DNA from: an uncultured Clostridia bacterium
Lineage (GTDB): Bacteria; Bacillota; Clostridia; TANB77; CAG-508
NCBI GenBank assembly: GCA_934178555.1
Contig: CAKPQL010000010.1
Location: forward strand, 1-53,588
Reading direction: 5' to 3'
DNA: 53,588 nucleotides
Shown: piece after piece, positions 8,282 to 17,055 of the stretch
Numbering within the stretch: the first letter of the stretch is position 1
How the letters are laid out: the number at the start of each line of letters is the position of its first letter
Made by a program: the position numbers and the translations under genes
The notes under the pieces: model-generated
What the model saw: the letters and a program-made list of their open reading frames with translations, nothing else
The model's database searches: none
Told to the model about the DNA's origin: nothing

Positions 8282-10447
8282 ATGGGAAATATTGTATTAT
8301 TGGATGAATTAACTATAAATAAAATTGCTGCAGGAGAAGTTATAGAAAGGCCAGCATCTGCTGTTAAAGAAATGATGGAAAACTCAATTGATGCAGGTGC
8401 AAATAAAATAATAGTGGAAGTACAAAATGGAGGAATATCATATATTAGAATTACAGACAATGGAGGCGGAATAGAGCCAGATGATATGGAATATGCATTT
8501 GAAAGGCATGCTACAAGTAAAATAAGAGTTGCAGAAGATTTAGAGAATGTAAAATCTATGGGGTTTAGAGGTGAAGCTTTGGCTAGTATTGCAGCTATTT
8601 CTCGCATAGAAATGGTATCAAGAACTCCAAATACAGAAATAGGATATAAAATAGTAATTGAAGGCGGAAAAATATTAGAAAAAGGAGAAACTGGTTGTCC
8701 TGTAGGAACAACAATAACTGTAAAAAATTTATTTTTTAATACTCCTGTAAGGTATAAGTTTTTGAAGAAAGATTATACAGAAGCTGGATACATAGAAGAT
8801 GCTGTATCAAGATTAGCATTAGCTAATCCTAATGTATCAATAAAGTTAATAAGTGCAGGAAAAAATGTAATACAAACTTCTGGAAATGGGAGTATAGAGG
8901 ATATTATATATGGGATATATGGGAAAGAAGTAGCAGAAGGTTTAGTAAAAGTAAATTTTGAATATGAAGACATCAAAGTAGAAGGGGTTGTTGGAAAGCC
9001 AGAGATAGGTAGAAGCAATAGGGCAAATCAAATATTTTTTGTAAATAAAAGATATGTAAAAAATAAGACGTTATCATCTGCTATAGAGCAAGCTTATAAG
9101 GGATTATTACCAATAGGAAAATTCGGATTTGCAGTAATAAATATAGAAATGTTACCAAATAAGATTGATGTAAATGTGCATCCTGCTAAATTAGAAGTAA
9201 AATTTCAAGAAGAACAAATGGTATTTAAAGCAGTATATTCTGCAATAAAAGAAGCTTTGTTAAATCAGGAATTGGTAAAAAATACGAGCAAAGAGAAATC
9301 AGAAGAAACAGAAGATACAGTAAGAATACCAGTTCAAAATAATAATGAAATAAAAGAAGAAAATCCAATTGTTATGGAAGAAAAAACAATAGAAGAAAAA
9401 CCTAAAATACCTAGTTTTATAAATTTATTTAAGAGAAAAAAGGAAAATGAGATACACGAAGATACAAATAATTTGATAGAAGAAATATACAGAAATAAAA
9501 ATGAGGAAAACCATGCAATACAATTAAAAACTGAAACAGAGCAATCAGAAGAAATACAACCTAATGTAGAAGCAAAGGACGAACCAATAGAAAAAATAAA
9601 AACTCCTACAGAAGAACAAGTTGATGTTATGACAGAAATATTAAATAAAAAAAGAGAAATGACAGAACAGATAGAATATGCTAAGACAGAGGACACGTTA
9701 ATAGAAACTGATAGCAATTTTGATGAAATGTATGTAAAAACTTTTGGAAAATTACCACCAACAACAGTAAGTGAAAATGAAGTGGTAAAAAAAATAGAAC
9801 CTTATGGGTTAAAATTAGAAAGTGGAGAAAATATTTCTGTATTTGAAAAGGAAGAAGAATACAACAAAATTCCAAATTATAAGTTTGTGGGAATAGCTTT
9901 TTCAACATATATAATAATAGAATTAAATAATGAATTATATATATTAGATCAACATGCAGCGCACGAGAGAATTAATTATGAAAAAATAAAGAAAAATTAT
10001 TATAGTCAAAAAGAAAAAAACTCTCAACTAATGTTATTGCCTGATGTAATAACATTAACACACAAGGAAATGGATATAGTGAAAGAAAATTTAGATATGT
10101 TTGAAAGAGCTGGATTTACATTAGAAGAATTTGGTGATAATACAATAAAACTTACAGGAGTTCCTAGTATTTGTATGGAATTAGATACAAAACAGTTATT
10201 CTTGGACATATTAGATGAAATAGATACAGTGGCAATTACAGCAAGGCAAGAAAAAGAGGATAAGTTTATTGCGACAATAGCATGTAAGGCTTCTGTAAAA
10301 GCAAATATGGCATTAACTAAAGAAGAAGTAGATAGCTTAATGCAGAGTTTATTAGTATTACCTAATCCGTTTACTTGTCCACATGGAAGACCAACGGCAA
10401 TTAAAATGACCAAATATGATATAGAAAGAAAATTTAATAGAAAATAA
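8282..10447 (+). CDS. mutL: DNA mismatch repair protein MutL
   Basis: A 721-residue mismatch-repair protein. The N-terminal GHKL ATPase shows ENSIDAGA, DNGGGI, ATSKI and GFRGEAL. A long charged linker (about residues 335-520) is Glu/Lys-rich and low complexity. The C-terminal dimerisation and endonuclease domain has DQHAAHERINYE, which fits the metal-binding nicking motif DQHA(x)2E(x)4E, plus the conserved ACKASVKA and CPHGRPT. It is therefore the endonuclease-type MutL of organisms lacking MutH. It starts a two-gene unit with miaA, 15 bases downstream. No mutS is in the window. Confidence 0.96.
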   Translation: MGNIVLLDELTINKIAAGEVIERPASAVKEMMENSIDAGANKIIVEVQNGGISYIRITDNGGGIEPDDMEYAFERHATSKIRVAEDLENVKSMGFRGEALASIAAISRIEMVSRTPNTEIGYKIVIEGGKILEKGETGCPVGTTITVKNLFFNTPVRYKFLKKDYTEAGYIEDAVSRLALANPNVSIKLISAGKNVIQTSGNGSIEDIIYGIYGKEVAEGLVKVNFEYEDIKVEGVVGKPEIGRSNRANQIFFVNKRYVKNKTLSSAIEQAYKGLLPIGKFGFAVINIEMLPNKIDVNVHPAKLEVKFQEEQMVFKAVYSAIKEALLNQELVKNTSKEKSEETEDTVRIPVQNNNEIKEENPIVMEEKTIEEKPKIPSFINLFKRKKENEIHEDTNNLIEEIYRNKNEENHAIQLKTETEQSEEIQPNVEAKDEPIEKIKTPTEEQVDVMTEILNKKREMTEQIEYAKTEDTLIETDSNFDEMYVKTFGKLPPTTVSENEVVKKIEPYGLKLESGENISVFEKEEEYNKIPNYKFVGIAFSTYIIIELNNELYILDQHAAHERINYEKIKKNYYSQKEKNSQLMLLPDVITLTHKEMDIVKENLDMFERAGFTLEEFGDNTIKLTGVPSICMELDTKQLFLDILDEIDTVAITARQEKEDKFIATIACKASVKANMALTKEEVDSLMQSLLVLPNPFTCPHGRPTAIKMTKYDIERKFNRK

Positions 10448-10462
10448 AAGGAAAGAATAATT

Positions 10463-11383
10463 ATGAAACCAAAAGTAGTTGTGATAGCGGGACCTACAGC
10501 GTCAGGTAAGACAGCTTTATCAATAGAACTGGCTAAAAGAATAAATGGTGAGATAGTATCCGCTGACTCAATGCAAATATATAAAGATATGAATATAGGA
10601 ACAGCCAAACCAACTATAGACGAAATGGATGGTATTAAGCATTATATGATAGATTGTATATCTCCAGAAGTAAGATATAGTGTATCACAGTACAAAAAAG
10701 ATGCACAGAAAGCAATAAATGAAATTATAAAAAAAGGAAAAACACCAATAGTAGTTGGAGGCACTGGATTATATATAGATTCTTTAATATATGGAATTGA
10801 ATTTCAAGAAATAGAAATAGATATGAACTATAGGAATAAATTAAATGAAATGGCAGAAAATGGAAAACTTGATGAGCTATATGAAATGGCATGTAAAATA
10901 GATGAAGATGCTATGAAAACAATTAGCAGAAATGACAAAAAAAGAATAATAAGAGTATTAGAGATATATAAACAAACAGGTAAAACAAAAACTCAGCAAA
11001 ATATAGAATCTAGGCAGAATGAAGTACCATATGAGTATATCGTTTTTGCAATAAATATGGATAGAGAAAAATTGTATGAGAGAATAAATAAAAGAGTAGA
11101 TATAATGATTGAAAAAGGACTTATAGATGAAGTAAAAACATTATTACATAAGTATAATAATATACAGACTGCAATGCAGGGGTTGGGATATAAAGAGGTA
11201 GTAAAGTATTTTAATAATGAGATGACAAAACAAGAAATGATAGATAAAATAAAAATGGAATCGAGAAGATATGCCAAAAGGCAGCTAACATGGTTTAGAA
11301 AAAATAAAGAAATAATCTGGATAGATGGATTTGCATCACAACATGATAATTTGGATAAGATAATAAATTTATTGCAAAATTGA
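10463..11383 (+). CDS. miaA: tRNA dimethylallyltransferase MiaA
   Basis: A 306-residue enzyme that adds a dimethylallyl group to A37 of tRNAs reading UNN codons. The P-loop GPTASGKT (residues 8-15), SADSMQIY with IGTAKPT, and VVGGTGLYIDSL are all intact, as is the C-terminal RRYAKRQLTWFR tRNA-binding stretch. It follows mutL as is common in Firmicutes. It ends with TGA, which supports TGA as a normal stop in this genome. Confidence 0.96.
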   Translation: MKPKVVVIAGPTASGKTALSIELAKRINGEIVSADSMQIYKDMNIGTAKPTIDEMDGIKHYMIDCISPEVRYSVSQYKKDAQKAINEIIKKGKTPIVVGGTGLYIDSLIYGIEFQEIEIDMNYRNKLNEMAENGKLDELYEMACKIDEDAMKTISRNDKKRIIRVLEIYKQTGKTKTQQNIESRQNEVPYEYIVFAINMDREKLYERINKRVDIMIEKGLIDEVKTLLHKYNNIQTAMQGLGYKEVVKYFNNEMTKQEMIDKIKMESRRYAKRQLTWFRKNKEIIWIDGFASQHDNLDKIINLLQN

Positions 11384-11411
11384 TAATTATAATTTGAAAG
11401 GAATGAATTTC

Positions 11412-12666
11412 TTGGACAAAAGAAAAGAGAAAAAATATAATAAAAAATACAATATATTAATAGTAATTGCGGCAGTGATAATATTAATATATATTATGTA
11501 TGCTATAATAAATTTAATAAAATCTCCAACAGATGTATTTATAATAGAATATGGTAAAGTTTCATTAGAAGAACCTGCTATTGGATATTTAATTAGAGAA
11601 GAAACACCTGTAAAAGGAACTAATTATCAAAACGGATTAATACAAATAAAATCAGAAGGAGAAAAAGTTTCAAAAGGAGAAGCTATCTTTAGATATTATA
11701 GCAATGACGAAGAAACTATAATGCAGCAAATACAAGAAATAGATTCCAAAATAAATGAAGCTCTAGAAAAGCAAACAGATATACTGCCTTCAGATATAAA
11801 ATCTTTAGATAAGCAGATTGAACAAAAAGCTAAAGGAATAAGTAAATATACAGATACTGAAAAAATAAGAGAATACAAGAATGATATAAATACGTATTTA
11901 TCAAAAAAATCTAAAATTAGAGGTGAAAAAAGTCCATCAGGTTCATATATAAAACAATTATATGAAGAAAAAAGTATATATGAGGCAAAATTAGCACAAA
12001 GTACAGAATATGTAAAAGCACCAACAAGTGGAGTGGTATCATACAGGGTAGATGGCTTGGAGAATGTACTGACTACAAGCGATTTTAGTACAATTAATAA
12101 AAATCTATTGGAAAGTTTAAATATGAAAACAGGACAAATAATTGCAACGAATAATCAGGAAGGAAAAGTAATAAACAATTTTGAATGCTATATAGCAACT
12201 GTAATGAATTCAGAAAATGCAATAAATAGTAAAGAAGGACAAAAATTAAAGATAAGATTGGCAAGCAAATCCGAAATAGATGCAACAATTGAGTATAAAG
12301 CTCAAGAAAATGACGATGAAGTGCTTTTAATATTTAAAATAACAAGTAATGTTGAAGATTTAATAAGCTATAGAAAAATATCCTTTGACGTAATATGGTG
12401 GAGCGACACACGGACTTAAAGTTCCAAATTCAGCTATAATATATGATGATTCTAACACACCATACATTATAAGAAATAGGGCTGGCTATTTAGATAAAAT
12501 AATGATAAAAAAGGTAAGAGAAACTAAATCTTATACGTTAATTCAAAATTATGAGACAGAAGAACTAAAGGAAATGGGATTGTCATCTGAAGAGATAAAA
12601 AAAATGAAAAGTGTAGCATTGTACGATGAAATAATATTAAAACCACAAAAGCAAATGTTACAATAA
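11412..12666 (+). CDS. HlyD-like membrane-fusion protein, read through a +1 shift at CGG
   Basis: One 417-residue protein if a single base is skipped. The first frame (TTG start at 11412, nine bases after AAAGGA) gives a basic N-terminus, a membrane helix (about residues 18-38), a barrel-sandwich hybrid half (REETPVKG), a coiled-coil hairpin (about 105-200) and a second lipoyl-like half (VKAPTSGVVSY). It reaches a stop at 12417 just after the in-frame codon CGG (12411-12413). Skipping C12411 continues as GLKVPNSAI to the stop at 12666, the normal C-terminal motif of this family. The gene sits directly upstream of sepF. The partner and exported substrate are unknown. An ATG at 11403 overlaps the ribosome site and is less likely. 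Confidence 0.8.
12411..12413 (+). other. CGG +1 recoding site in the HlyD-like gene
   Basis: The zero frame reads ACA CGG ACT TAA (stop). Skipping the C gives ACA GGA CTT AAA, restoring T-G-L-K. Confidence 0.85.
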
Positions 12667-12708
12667 TGTTACAAAAATATTAAAAAAATATTACAAGACA
12701 AAAAAGTA

Positions 12709-12737
12709 TTGACAATATTCAAAAAAAGTTAGATACT
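12709..12737 (+). promoter_or_regulatory. Sigma-A-type promoter for sepF
   Basis: The -35 TTGACA and -10 GATACT are separated by 17 bases, about 50 bases before the sepF start. Confidence 0.7.
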
Positions 12738-12790
12738 ATTAGTATGTAAAAAATGGATACTAAGGAAAAATATTTTAGGAGGTTTTTATA

Positions 12791-13261
12791 GTGGGAGCAT
12801 TAAATAAAGTGTTAGATTTTTTTGGAGTGGATACAGGAGCTGACGAGGCTGAAGAAAACGAAAACGATATATATGGATATGATTATAATGAGCAAGAAGA
12901 AAATGAGGAAGTAGAACAAAAAGGAATATTTAATAGAAAGAACAAAGTAGTAAATATGCCTCAAGTACAACCAGTAAAAATGGTGATATCACAACCTACA
13001 AGTTTTGAACAATCAGAAGAAATATGTAATTATTTAAAAGAAAAAAAATCTATAATTGTTAATTTAGAATACGTTAATAAAGATATAGCAAGACGTATTA
13101 TAGATTTTATTAGTGGTGGAGTACATGCGTTAGATGGACATATACAAAAAGTATCTAATTCAATATTTTTAATAGCACCTGTAAACTATGAAATTGCAAA
13201 TGAAATGGCAAGAGAAGAAATAAAGAACAAATTATCAGTGTCATGGTTAAAAAATAACTAA
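12791..13261 (+). CDS. sepF: Cell division protein SepF
   Basis: A 156-residue cytoplasmic membrane-binding partner of FtsZ. The N-terminus begins with a short amphipathic helix (GALNKVLDFFGVD), followed by an acidic linker and the SepF core at about residues 65-150. The core includes VNLEYVNKDIARRIIDFISGG and a final SNSIFLIAP strand, typical of SepF. The start is GTG after AGGAGG. Position before a divIVA-type gene agrees with the division cluster of Firmicutes. It has its own promoter and terminator. Confidence 0.92.
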   Translation: MGALNKVLDFFGVDTGADEAEENENDIYGYDYNEQEENEEVEQKGIFNRKNKVVNMPQVQPVKMVISQPTSFEQSEEICNYLKEKKSIIVNLEYVNKDIARRIIDFISGGVHALDGHIQKVSNSIFLIAPVNYEIANEMAREEIKNKLSVSWLKNN

Positions 13262-13279
13262 AGAAAAATATAAAAACAT

Positions 13280-13306
13280 AGAACGATATACGGTGTCGTT
13301 CTTTTG
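13280..13306 (+). terminator. Terminator after sepF
   Basis: Stem AGAACGA / TCGTTCT with a nine-base loop, followed by T-rich sequence. Confidence 0.75.
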
Positions 13307-13348
13307 TTTTAAAAATATGGACTAATAAAAATAGGAGGATTGAAAGCA

Positions 13349-13798
13349 ATGATAACACCATTAGACATAGAAAACAAGAAGTTTGGAAAACAAATGATGA
13401 ATGGATATAATGTAGATGAGGTTGATGATTTCTTAGATGAAATTACAACAGACTACGAAAAATTATATAAAGAAAATGCTGAATTAAAAAGGAATGCAGA
13501 TGAATTAAGTGCTAATATGGGTAAGTATAAAAGCTTAGAAAATACGTTACAAAATACATTAATAATGGCACAAACAGCTGCAGATGAAGTAAAAAATTCT
13601 GCAAAGCAACAAGCAGAACAAATAATAAAAGATGCTGAACTTTCAGCTAAAACAAGAGTAGATGAACTAAATAGTCAGATAACAATAAAAGAAAAAGAAT
13701 TAGCAGATTTAACAAAACAGTTAGATGTATATAAAGCAAAGATGGAATCTTTATTGATATCTCAATTGGAATTAATAAAAGATATAAATAAAGAATAA
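13349..13798 (+). CDS. divIVA: DivIVA-family cell division protein
   Basis: A 149-residue coiled-coil protein. The first 25 residues carry the DivIVA N-terminal signature ITPLDIENKKFGKQMMNGYN then VDEVDDFLDEI, the part that binds curved membranes. The rest is heptad-rich and Ala/Lys/Glu-rich, giving a long parallel coil without a variable tail. The ATG at 13349 is ten bases after AGGAGG; an in-frame TTG nine bases earlier abuts that site. DivIVA proteins mark poles and septa and recruit division or sporulation factors. Confidence 0.9.
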   Translation: MITPLDIENKKFGKQMMNGYNVDEVDDFLDEITTDYEKLYKENAELKRNADELSANMGKYKSLENTLQNTLIMAQTAADEVKNSAKQQAEQIIKDAELSAKTRVDELNSQITIKEKELADLTKQLDVYKAKMESLLISQLELIKDINKE

Positions 13799-13820
13799 AA
13801 TAACTTAAATATTATATTTA

Positions 13821-13848
13821 AAGCATGAATGTATTCATGCTTTTTTTT
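13821..13848 (+). terminator. Terminator after divIVA
   Basis: A 10-bp perfect stem AAGCATGAAT / ATTCATGCTT with a two-base loop and a run of T. Confidence 0.9.
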
Positions 13849-13870
13849 AACAAAAATATAAAATTAAAAT

Positions 13871-13899
13871 TTGATATTATTTTATATTTATGATATAAT
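13871..13899 (+). promoter_or_regulatory. Promoter for trpS-obgE
   Basis: TTGATA and TATAAT with 17-base spacing, 37 bases before the trpS ATG. No T-box fits in this short leader. Confidence 0.7.
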
Positions 13900-13936
13900 A
13901 CTTCCATTAATTTAAGTAAGAGAGGTATGAAGCTGT

Positions 13937-14950
13937 ATGGATAAAAAAAGAATATTAACAGGAGATAGACCAACAGGAAGATTACATATAGGACATTATT
14001 TTGGTTCACTTGTAAAAAGATTAGAATTACAAGAGAGCGGAGAATATGATCCATATATATTGATTGCAGACGTTCAAGCATTAACAGATAATTTCAACAA
14101 CCCAGAAAAAGTTAGAGCTAACGTAAGAGAAGTTGCAATAGACTATTTATCTGTTGGAATTGACCCTACAAAAACAACAATATATATTCAATCAATGATA
14201 CCAGAAACGGCAGAACTTACAATTTATTATTCAAATTTAGTTACGGTGTCAAGACTTCAGAGAAATCCTACAGTAAAAACTGAAATTGCGCAAAAAAGAG
14301 ATTTGTTCGGAGAAAGTGTAACTTATGGATTTTTAGGGTATCCTGTAAGTCAAGCAGCTGATATAACTACTTTTGAAGGAGAACTTGTTCCGGTTGGGGA
14401 AGATCAAGAACCATTAATAGAACAATGTAGAGAGATAGTAAGAAAATTTAATAGTATTTATGGAGATGTTTTAATTGAACCTAAAGTTGTTTTAACTAGA
14501 ACAAGCAGAATTAAAGGATTAGACGGAAACGAAAAAATGGGTAAATCATTAGGAAATGCTATATATTTGTCAGATACAGAAGAAGAAGTAAATAAAAAAG
14601 TAATGAGTGCTGTAACTGATCCTAATAGAATAAGAAAAGATGATTTGGGAAATCCTGATATATGTATGGTGTATTATTATCATAAATTATTCTCAGGAGA
14701 AGAAGCTTGTAAGGTTTGTTGTGAAGAATGTAAAAAAGGACAAAGAGGATGTGTAGCTTGCAAAAAAGAACTTGCAAGAAATATAAATAGTTTTCTAACT
14801 CCAATAAGAGAAAAGAGAAAGTATTATGAGGAAAGACCAGAACTTGTTGATGAAATATTAAAGCAAGGAACGAAAAAGGCTAGAAAAACAGCACAGGAGA
14901 CAATGAAGAAAGTTAAAAAGGCAATGAAATTAGACTATTTTCAAGAATAA
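13937..14950 (+). CDS. trpS: Tryptophanyl-tRNA synthetase
   Basis: A 337-residue class Ic synthetase charging tRNA-Trp. Present are the HIGH-type motif GRLHIGHYFGS (about residue 14) and the KMSKS-type NEKMGKSLGN (about residue 197). A Cys cluster (CKVCCEECKK, CVACKK) around residue 260 is as seen in many Firmicutes TrpRS. Length is normal. The leader is too short for a T-box, so tryptophan control is not evident here. obgE follows 21 bases downstream, suggesting co-transcription. Confidence 0.95.
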   Translation: MDKKRILTGDRPTGRLHIGHYFGSLVKRLELQESGEYDPYILIADVQALTDNFNNPEKVRANVREVAIDYLSVGIDPTKTTIYIQSMIPETAELTIYYSNLVTVSRLQRNPTVKTEIAQKRDLFGESVTYGFLGYPVSQAADITTFEGELVPVGEDQEPLIEQCREIVRKFNSIYGDVLIEPKVVLTRTSRIKGLDGNEKMGKSLGNAIYLSDTEEEVNKKVMSAVTDPNRIRKDDLGNPDICMVYYYHKLFSGEEACKVCCEECKKGQRGCVACKKELARNINSFLTPIREKRKYYEERPELVDEILKQGTKKARKTAQETMKKVKKAMKLDYFQE

Positions 14951-14971
14951 AGAAGAAAGTGGAGAAATAAG

Positions 14972-16247
14972 ATGTTTGTAGATTATACAAAAATAATAAT
15001 AAAATCTGGAGATGGCGGAAATGGTGCCATTACATTCAGAAGAGAAAAATATGTAGCTGCTGGTGGACCAGATGGTGGAGATGGCGGAAAAGGAGGAAAC
15101 GTATATTTTACTGTTGATCCAGATTCAGATACATTAATTAATTTTAGGTATACAAAGAAATTTAAAGCTGAGAACGGAAAAAATGGTAGTGGAGGTCATT
15201 GTAATGGCAAAAGTGGAGAAGATATATATGTAAAAGTACCTAGAGGAACAGTTGTAAAAGATGCTGCAACAAATAACATAATTGCAGACTTGTCAGAAGT
15301 AGGACAAACAGAATTAATATTGCCAGGGGGAACAGGCGGAAAAGGTAATTCACATTTTGCAACTTCAACAAGACAAGCTCCACATTTTGCTCAAAGCCGG
15401 ACAAAAAGGAATAGAAAAGGAAGTAATACTAGAATTAAAGTTACTAGCAGATGTAGGATTAGTAGGATTTCCTAATGTTGGAAAATCTACTATTCTATCA
15501 ATAGTGACATCTGCAACTCCTAAAATTGCTGACTATCACTTTACGACAATTCAACCCAATTTAGGTGTAGTTAAAACAAAGCATGGCGAAAGTTTTGTTT
15601 TAGCAGATATACCAGGAATCATAGAAGGTGCCAGTGAGGGTATAGGCTTAGGATTACAGTTTTTAAGGCATATTGAAAGAACTAGATTATTATTACATGT
15701 GATAGATGTATCTGGTTCTGAAAATAGAAATCCAGTTGATGATTTTAATACTATAAATTCAGAATTGAAGAAATACAGTGAAAAATTAAGTAAAAGAAAA
15801 CAAATAATAGTAGCTAATAAGATAGATGTAATGCAAGATGAAAACTTATATGAAGAGTTGAAAAAAATTGCAAAAGAAAACAATATGGAGATATTTAAAA
15901 TATCAGCAGCTACTAATACTGGAGTTAGTGAACTGATGGATCATGTTGCAGAAGTATTAAAAACTTTACCAAAAGAAGATATATTTGAAACAGATGATAG
16001 AGTAGTATATACATTAGAAGAACAAGAAGATGATTTTACAATAAGAATAGAAAAAGGTGAATATATAGTAGAAGGTCCTTGCATAGAAAGACTATTAGGA
16101 AGAGTTAATATGGAGGATAACGAATCATTATACTATTTCCAAAAATCTATAAAAGAATTAGGAGTAGAAAACGAATTGAAGAAAATGGGAATAAAAGAAG
16201 GCGATACAGTAAGATTTATAGATTGGGAATTAGAGTGGTACGATTAA
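14972..16247 (+). CDS. obgE: Obg-family GTPase, complete only with a +1 shift at CGG
   Basis: An essential ribosome-associated GTPase, 424 residues after recoding. The first frame encodes the Gly-rich Obg fold (FVDYTKIIIKSGDGGNG to APHFAQS). Its 143rd codon is CGG (15398-15400). Beyond it the zero frame gives unrelated Arg/Ser-rich residues and a stop at 15473. Skipping C15398 reads GQKGIEKE, ELKLLADVGLVG and the P-loop GFPNVGKST, then the switch region, DIPGIIEGA, NKID and a C-terminal OCT domain ending at 16247. The Gly produced is conserved in Obg. Obg is essential in bacteria, so a true null is unlikely. There is no other obg in the window. Confidence 0.9.
15398..15400 (+). other. CGG +1 recoding site in obgE
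   Basis: Zero frame CAA AGC CGG ACA. Skipping the C gives CAA AGC GGA CAA AAA GGA, restoring the conserved G-Q-K-G before the G domain. Confidence 0.88.
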
Positions 16248-16255
16248 AAATATAT

Positions 16256-16299
16256 AAAAGGAAACCATAAACTAGAAAAAATTATTATGGTTTTCTTTT
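16256..16299 (+). terminator. Terminator after obgE
   Basis: AAAGGAAACCATAA pairs with TTATGGTTTTCTTT across a short loop, with T-rich flank. maf starts 27 bases later. Confidence 0.65.
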
Positions 16300-16325
16300 A
16301 TATAATGTATGAAAGAGTGGTAAAA

Positions 16326-16895
16326 ATGAGAATAATATTAGCTTCAAAATCTCCAAGAAGAAAAGAATTAATGGATTTATTAAAACTAGATTATGAAATA
16401 GTAGTAAGTAATGCCGATGAAACACATGAAAAAAATCTATCAATAGAAGAGGAATCAAAAAGACTTTCATATATAAAAGCAAAAAAGGTATTTGACCAAA
16501 CTTCAGGAGATAGAATGGTTATAGGCTCAGATACAATGGTAATAAAAGATAATAAAATATACGAAAAACCAAAAGATAATGCAGATGCAAAAAGAATGCT
16601 AAAAGAATTACAAGGTAAAAAACACGAAGTAATAACTAGTTTGTGTGTGTTAATACAAGAAGATGGTAAGTACAAGGAATATATAGATTATGACAAGGCA
16701 AATGTATATATAAAAAATATGAGTGATGAAGAAATAGATAACTGGATAAAAGTAGGAAATCCATTAGACAAAGCAGGAGCTTATGCTATACAAAGCGGAT
16801 TTTGTGTGTTTGTAGATAAAATAGAAGGAAATCATACAACAGTTATAGGATTACCTATGCACAAATTATATGATGTAATATTGCAAACGTTGTAG
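16326..16895 (+). CDS. maf: Maf-family nucleotide pyrophosphatase
   Basis: A 189-residue house-cleaning pyrophosphatase acting on dTTP/UTP or modified nucleotides. The N-terminal ASKSPRRKELM, the central VIGSDTMV and YEKPKD, and the late GAYAIQ motif are typical. The ATG at 16326 matches the family N-terminus; the upstream in-frame codons lie in the obgE terminator and are not conserved. No mreBCD-like genes follow. Confidence 0.93.
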   Translation: MRIILASKSPRRKELMDLLKLDYEIVVSNADETHEKNLSIEEESKRLSYIKAKKVFDQTSGDRMVIGSDTMVIKDNKIYEKPKDNADAKRMLKELQGKKHEVITSLCVLIQEDGKYKEYIDYDKANVYIKNMSDEEIDNWIKVGNPLDKAGAYAIQSGFCVFVDKIEGNHTTVIGLPMHKLYDVILQTL

Positions 16896-16932
16896 TGGGC
16901 GGATGTCTATGTCCGCTCATATGATATAATTC

Positions 16933-16960
16933 TTGACAATACAAAATTAAATATGATAAA
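16933..16960 (+). promoter_or_regulatory. Promoter upstream of the Rpn-family gene
   Basis: TTGACA, a 16-base spacer, then GATAAA. It lies just outside the left inverted repeat of the Rpn unit. Confidence 0.5.
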
Positions 16961-17055
16961 ATGCAAACATATTTTGATATCAATAAATTAATTCAAAGGC
17001 GAATCTGCCTAAAATTTTTCATAAATTAAGTTAAAACAAACAAAAGAAAGAAGTG

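Noticed and set aside
16893..16921. Rho-independent terminator after maf
   Set aside because: GCGGA and TCCGC can pair but the stem is weak and no T run follows.
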